From assembly GCA_961205875.1 (NCBI GenBank), contig OY540812.1, forward strand, positions 13,826,001 through 13,890,000: 64,000 nucleotides of DNA, written 5' to 3'. Origin of the DNA: Sialis fuliginosa (Eukaryota > Arthropoda > Insecta > Megaloptera > Sialidae). Below are positions 59,600 through 64,000 of the stretch, in pieces. The first letter of the stretch is position 1; the number at the start of each line of letters is the position of its first letter. The position numbers and the translations under genes are program-made. The notes under the pieces were generated by a model, which was given only the letters and a program-made list of their open reading frames with translations, searched no databases and was not told the origin of the DNA.

Positions 59600-62500
59600 A
59601 TGAAACTGGCTGTAAGTGTATTATGTGATTATATTATTTTGCCTCAATTCTTAAAAAAATGGCGGGAAATTTGAAATTGAATTGATTGTTGTCTTCATTA
59701 TTTTGATCCAGTTCTAATTTTTGATAAGAATAATTGAATAATTTTGGGATTTAGTTACGTATATGTTTTTTAATACAATTATTAAATTGATATTTAAATG
59801 AAAAAAAAAAACATTATTTTAAGAGTTAGGTATATTTAAGAGGATTCTTCATATTATAAGAAAGTATATTTTGGTTTGTTTATTTTGGATATAAATTCAA
59901 AATTGTAAAAATTTTCACTCTCAGGATATTATGTGATAGTATACGCGTTGCTGAACATGAGAGTTTGTTGGTTCACTGATTGTAATGATAACAAGTTTAT
60001 GTATATACGAGTACATGTGTATGTAGGTAATAACAGTAGTATTAGGTAAAAGTAATTTTTGTAATTGATTGGTCTTTAGTTTGCACGAAATTTATGTCAA
60101 TACCACATGAAGTATTAATTTCAATTAATATTTGCACGTATTTGCTATAAAACTGGTTAATTTACTGCACCGTGAAAAATATTTTTTACAATTACTATTA
60201 TTATAATTGTATTTATCATTTATCAACATTTTAATAACAACTTACAATAAATAATAATTATTGTAGCATCCTCGTTTACAAGAATAACTTTCGAAAATTT
60301 TCCAATCACGTACAATATCGTTGTAAAGATGTGTATGAATGTATATAAATTAATACAAGATGTCAAGTGTCAGAATGCAACAAGCATTATGTAATTATTG
60401 CAAGGAAAGTAAAATGATGCAGTTATTACCGAGTACTGAATTATGTTTTTAGTATTTATAAAAAATGACGCAAAAATATATAAAAAAACGCTGTTGATAT
60501 TTGAGATTTTTTGGGGTAATTGTCAAGTGATTGACAAGTGAATATAACATAATTTGTTGGGTAATAGTAGAATCGAAATTTTATTCTGATGTAATAATTT
60601 AAATGATACTTTGTCGATGGATTAGCCAACATTCAATGTTTAGTATCTTTTTTATTAGCGATTCTGATTAAAGAATATTTTTGCTAATTTATTTTTTCGT
60701 ATTTTTACTTTCTTATACCTTGTTTTACATAATGTAACGCAGGTTATCAATCATGTAGTTGAGGTATCCATCATTTTCCTTTAAAAAATATCAAAAGAAT
60801 ACATATTTATTTTTTCTCTTACCTATGTATGTATATATTTTTCATGCGTCCTTGATTCTTGATAGAAATCGGTATTATTTTTTAAGTTAGTTAAAATTAA
60901 AATGCATATAATAATATAACCTTTACAATAATTAAAACTTATTGTTAATTCATTTAATAAATACTTCTAATATTTAATTACATAATTTAATGGAAATAGT
61001 TTTAACATGAATAAGAGCCTGACAATTATAATATCTTTTAATCAATTATTTAAAGTGCTTTTATTATTATGTCAATTCTAATATTACAAAATCAATAAAG
61101 CTCTTAATAAATTACCCACTGTAAGTAGGTATATAAACATGAAATTTTAATTAATTAAAAATTATTTCAATACTACATAATTGAATTTATTTACTCTAAT
61201 AACGATATACATAAGGCAGTATTGCGGTGTGACGCCTAAAATTTAAAACTTATTTCAGGATTTTTTTCGTAACAAAATAAAATATAATTTTTTCATATAA
61301 TTTTTATTTAATGTGTTTTATGGGGACTTCTCGAAAAAAAAGGTTGGTGGGTGGTGGAAACCACATCTCCACTTGTAGTGATCTGAAAAAAAAATTCTTC
61401 ATTTTATAGACTTGTCTCTATCGTATTACTTAGAATCAGAAATTTATATTAGTAGGTAATATCATAACTATAAGTGTGTAGAATAACGTGTTAAAATTAT
61501 AGCCCGATCGGTTGAATAGAATTTCGTTTCTACTTTCCACCAACCGATAAAAAGTATTTTCGAGAAAAATGCATTTAAAGATTTAGTAAAAGATGTTACA
61601 CTAACATGGTCCATTATCTTCTATGTGCTATAATTTCATAAATACTTTAAATTTCAGTCTACAATTTTCACAGTATACTCTCAATATATTTTCTTTCAGA
61701 ATATGTATAAAAAATATTTAAAACTTTAAATCGTCAAATCGCAATACTGCCATAAATACCATAAAGTTAATTAGAAACAATTCTGAATTAGTCCGAAAAT
61801 TTTTCAAAAAAAAGATCGATTTTTAATTTTTTTATTATATTTCTTATTACAGTTACTCGTATTGGCCTTAGTGGCTGCAGTTAGATCGTTACCAGGCGAT
61901 GACGGGAACGCGCAGATTCTGAGACAACACAGTGAAGTAAATCCCGACGGGTCTTACAACTATGCGTACGAAACTGACAACGGGATCTCAGCCGAGGAAC
62001 AGGGATATCTCCAGGGTGAAGGACAGGTATGCATACATATATTTATATAAATTATACTAGGGAGACGAGAAGCTCCAATTATTATCCTTACCATAATATA
62101 GAGGTTGAACGTAAAAGAAGCAGTCTCTAAAATAATAACTTATTAAACTTAATTTATTTTTATCCAAATACATATAGAAAAATTTTGCGAATCGAATCGT
62201 AATAGTGCACAATATTTGTCTACTCTAAAAACCTCTGCCAACAAAATTTGTATTGGATATTAGCTATTCCGACCATAAGATTTATAAGAAATAAAAATAA
62301 AGTTTCACGAAGGAGCTGTCAGAAGAGGAAGAAATCCAGCTTACAAGAAATTTATTTATAAAAAAAAAAGTTTAGGGCGTTATATTTTAATAACGGGGAA
62401 AGGTATTTGAATGCACAATAATTTAAATTAAAGAGCAATCTTTAAAATGATACATTTTTTTTAAAACGTAAAAAATAAGTATCAAAAAATTGTTAGCACT

Positions 62501-63324
62501 GTTGTAAATATTTAATTGTTATATATCATTTTAAAGCCACGGATTGCTCTTTATTTTAAATTGTTGAACATTTAAATATTTTTCCCCGTTATCGAGATAC
62601 AACACCCTAATTTTATATTAATTTCTATATTTTCTGTTTATTTGTTATCATAAGATGTTAAAAATTCTTTTGGCAGGTATTTTGTACTATGAATAGGCAA
62701 ATATTATTATTTTTATTCCACCCTATCGTATAAGTTTATAGTTTAATATTTTCGTTTAACATTCGATGGCCTTAAAGATATTTTACACAATAACAAAAAA
62801 TAGGGTAGGTACCTATAATTGGTATACTATAACTTTTGCTATTATTCACAGATATTCATTAAAGTAATAAAAATTAACGACATGCATTGTTAGATTAAAT
62901 AACAGAAATATTAAAAAATAATATAAAAAGCATCCATCACATATTCTTAGAAATAGATTCAAGGTCCTTTTTAAATGAATTAAATAGACTTCAATAAAAT
63001 AGTAGATCATTACTTGCTAATTTTATTAAACTATAAAAAACTGAAGATCATCTATTGTGTTACAAAAAACACGATCGTAATCATTACTACTATGTACATG
63101 TATTTATTATTTGCATTAAATACATATACCTTGATACTTTCTAGGTTGCTCAAGGACAGTACCAGTACACAGCACCAGATGGTCAAGTAATTCAGTTAAC
63201 CTATATCGCTGATGAAAATGGATTCCAACCTCAAGGAAGCCATTTGCCAGTTGGTCCACCAATCCCTGAATTGATCCAAAGAGCTCTAGATTATATTGCA
63301 TCACAACCACCAAGTCAGCGATAG
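59600..63324 (+). CDS. RR-1 cuticular protein 3, 121 aa
   Basis: Exons 59600-59611 (MKLA), 61853-62026 and 63145-63324 (TAG) are all in phase 0 and encode 121 residues. The signal peptide is about residues 1-15 ([15 protein letters not shown]). A linker ([15 protein letters not shown]) precedes the RR-1 domain: [50 protein letters not shown], then [18 protein letters not shown]. It differs from its two upstream paralogues by a shorter segment before the core (YLQGEGQ joining VAQGQ), an intron placed exactly there, and a C-terminus PPSQR instead of HPPPPE. The closest clear AATAAA is at 63792, so the 3' untranslated region may be long or use a variant signal. Confidence 0.93.
59612..61852 (+). 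other. Intron 1 of cuticle gene 3
   Basis: This 2.2-kb AT-rich intron runs from GTAAGT to TTACAG. I see no transposon ends or extra exons in it. Confidence 0.6.
62027..63144 (+). other. Intron 2 of cuticle gene 3
   Basis: The intron runs from GTATGC to TTCTAG. It contains a weak inverted repeat at about 62390-62590 (GGGGAAA, ATTTAAATTAAAGAGCAATC and its mirrored GATTGCTCTTTATTTTAAAT, TTTCCCCG), probably an old MITE. Nothing else is evident. Confidence 0.5.
62380..62610. mobile_element. Old inverted-repeat element in intron 2 of cuticle gene 3
   Basis: On the left are GCGTTATATTTTAATAACGG, GGAAA and AAAGAGCAATCTTTAAAATGATA. On the right, in reverse complement order, are TATCATTTTAAAG, GATTGCTCTTTA, TTTCCCCGTTATCGAGATA and ACACC. 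The arms are mismatched but collinear over about 80-90 bp. The target duplication is not determined. Confidence 0.5.
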
Positions 63325-64000
63325 TAAAAATGCGTGAACAAATAGTCAATTTTTAAAAATTAAGTCTCTTTCAACAATTTGCCATGAACAAAATAAGGTT
63401 ACAATATTTATGATAAAATATTCGTTGCCGAAGTTATAATATTCTTAAACAATAGGTATTGTCGGGTATATAATAATTGAACAGATAATATTAATAATTA
63501 AAAGGTTTCTGTATTTTGAAAACAACAATAATATTATGTATAGTTAATTTATAGAATATACATTTAGAACAATTACTTTTTTTGATAATTTACCTCATAC
63601 TTTTAAATTTTAATCTATATATTATTATGCATAATATTATACAAAAATTTATCTTTTTTAGACTGAAAATTTCCAAAAAGATCTTCGTAAATGTCATTGT
63701 TTGTACAAATGTTGTTATCATAAGACATATAAAAATTAAGTCATTTTATAATAAGCTTAAGATTTTAAATGTATGTTATTTTTAAGGATACAATAAATAT
63801 AAATAATTATTTGTATTAATCTGTTTAAATTTATTATTATTAACATAGGTAATGCAAGTTTACTTTGACACATAATATACATATGTAAAATGTACATAAC
63901 ACAATATGTGCATTTAACACATGTAAATATTGAGAGTCACAGTATAAGATAGAATAGAACCTAATGTGTGACCTCTAATCATATCTCCATGGATATTAGG
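63325..64000. other. 3' flank of cuticle gene 3 to the window edge
   Basis: AT-rich DNA with AATAAA at 63792-63797. No further gene starts before the window ends. Confidence 0.5.

Overview
The window is AT-rich animal nuclear DNA, almost certainly from an insect. It has spliced genes with GT-AG introns, three Rebers-Riddiford (RR-1) cuticle protein genes, AATAAA polyadenylation signals and a dense load of short DNA transposons. The order cannot be fixed from sequence alone. The cuticle proteins look most like hemipteran or orthopteran endocuticle proteins, which is an impression and not a measurement.

Layout. (1) 1-562: the RNase H end of a decayed non-LTR retrotransposon, minus strand, cut by the window edge. 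(2) 1854-15523, plus strand: an 11-exon gene for an unrecognised 1355-residue protein with one N-terminal membrane segment and a long polar, acidic tail. All exon phases join in frame. Exon 8 can instead be read through its donor into a 150-codon alternative C-terminus with its own polyadenylation signal. (3) 15982-21566: a 2.05-kb non-autonomous hAT-like element and a 3.5-kb Foldback-like element, abutting and sharing almost the same target site. (4) 22125-23248, minus strand: a complete three-exon queuosine-nucleotide salvage gene (Qng1, DUF2419 family). (5) 23249-29780: gene-poor, with hAT and other repeats. (6) 29873-63324: a tandem, same-strand cluster of three RR-1 cuticle protein genes (29873-43187, 51420-52603, 59600-63324). 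Each has a TATA box and a first coding exon of only four codons. The first has two introns of more than 6 kb filled with inverted-repeat elements.

The cuticle genes are paralogues encoding small secreted chitin-binding proteins. Their shared first intron but different later introns record intron gain or loss after duplication. The other two genes have no evident functional link to them.

Much of the remaining sequence is non-autonomous inverted-repeat transposons. For many, both termini and an exact target-site duplication are visible. They include several 8-bp hAT-type, several 3-bp TTA/TAA-type (PIF/Harbinger-like) and one 9-bp Foldback/Mutator-like duplication. Superfamily names rest on these features and not on any transposase. 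I saw no tRNA, rRNA, CRISPR or prokaryote-type system.
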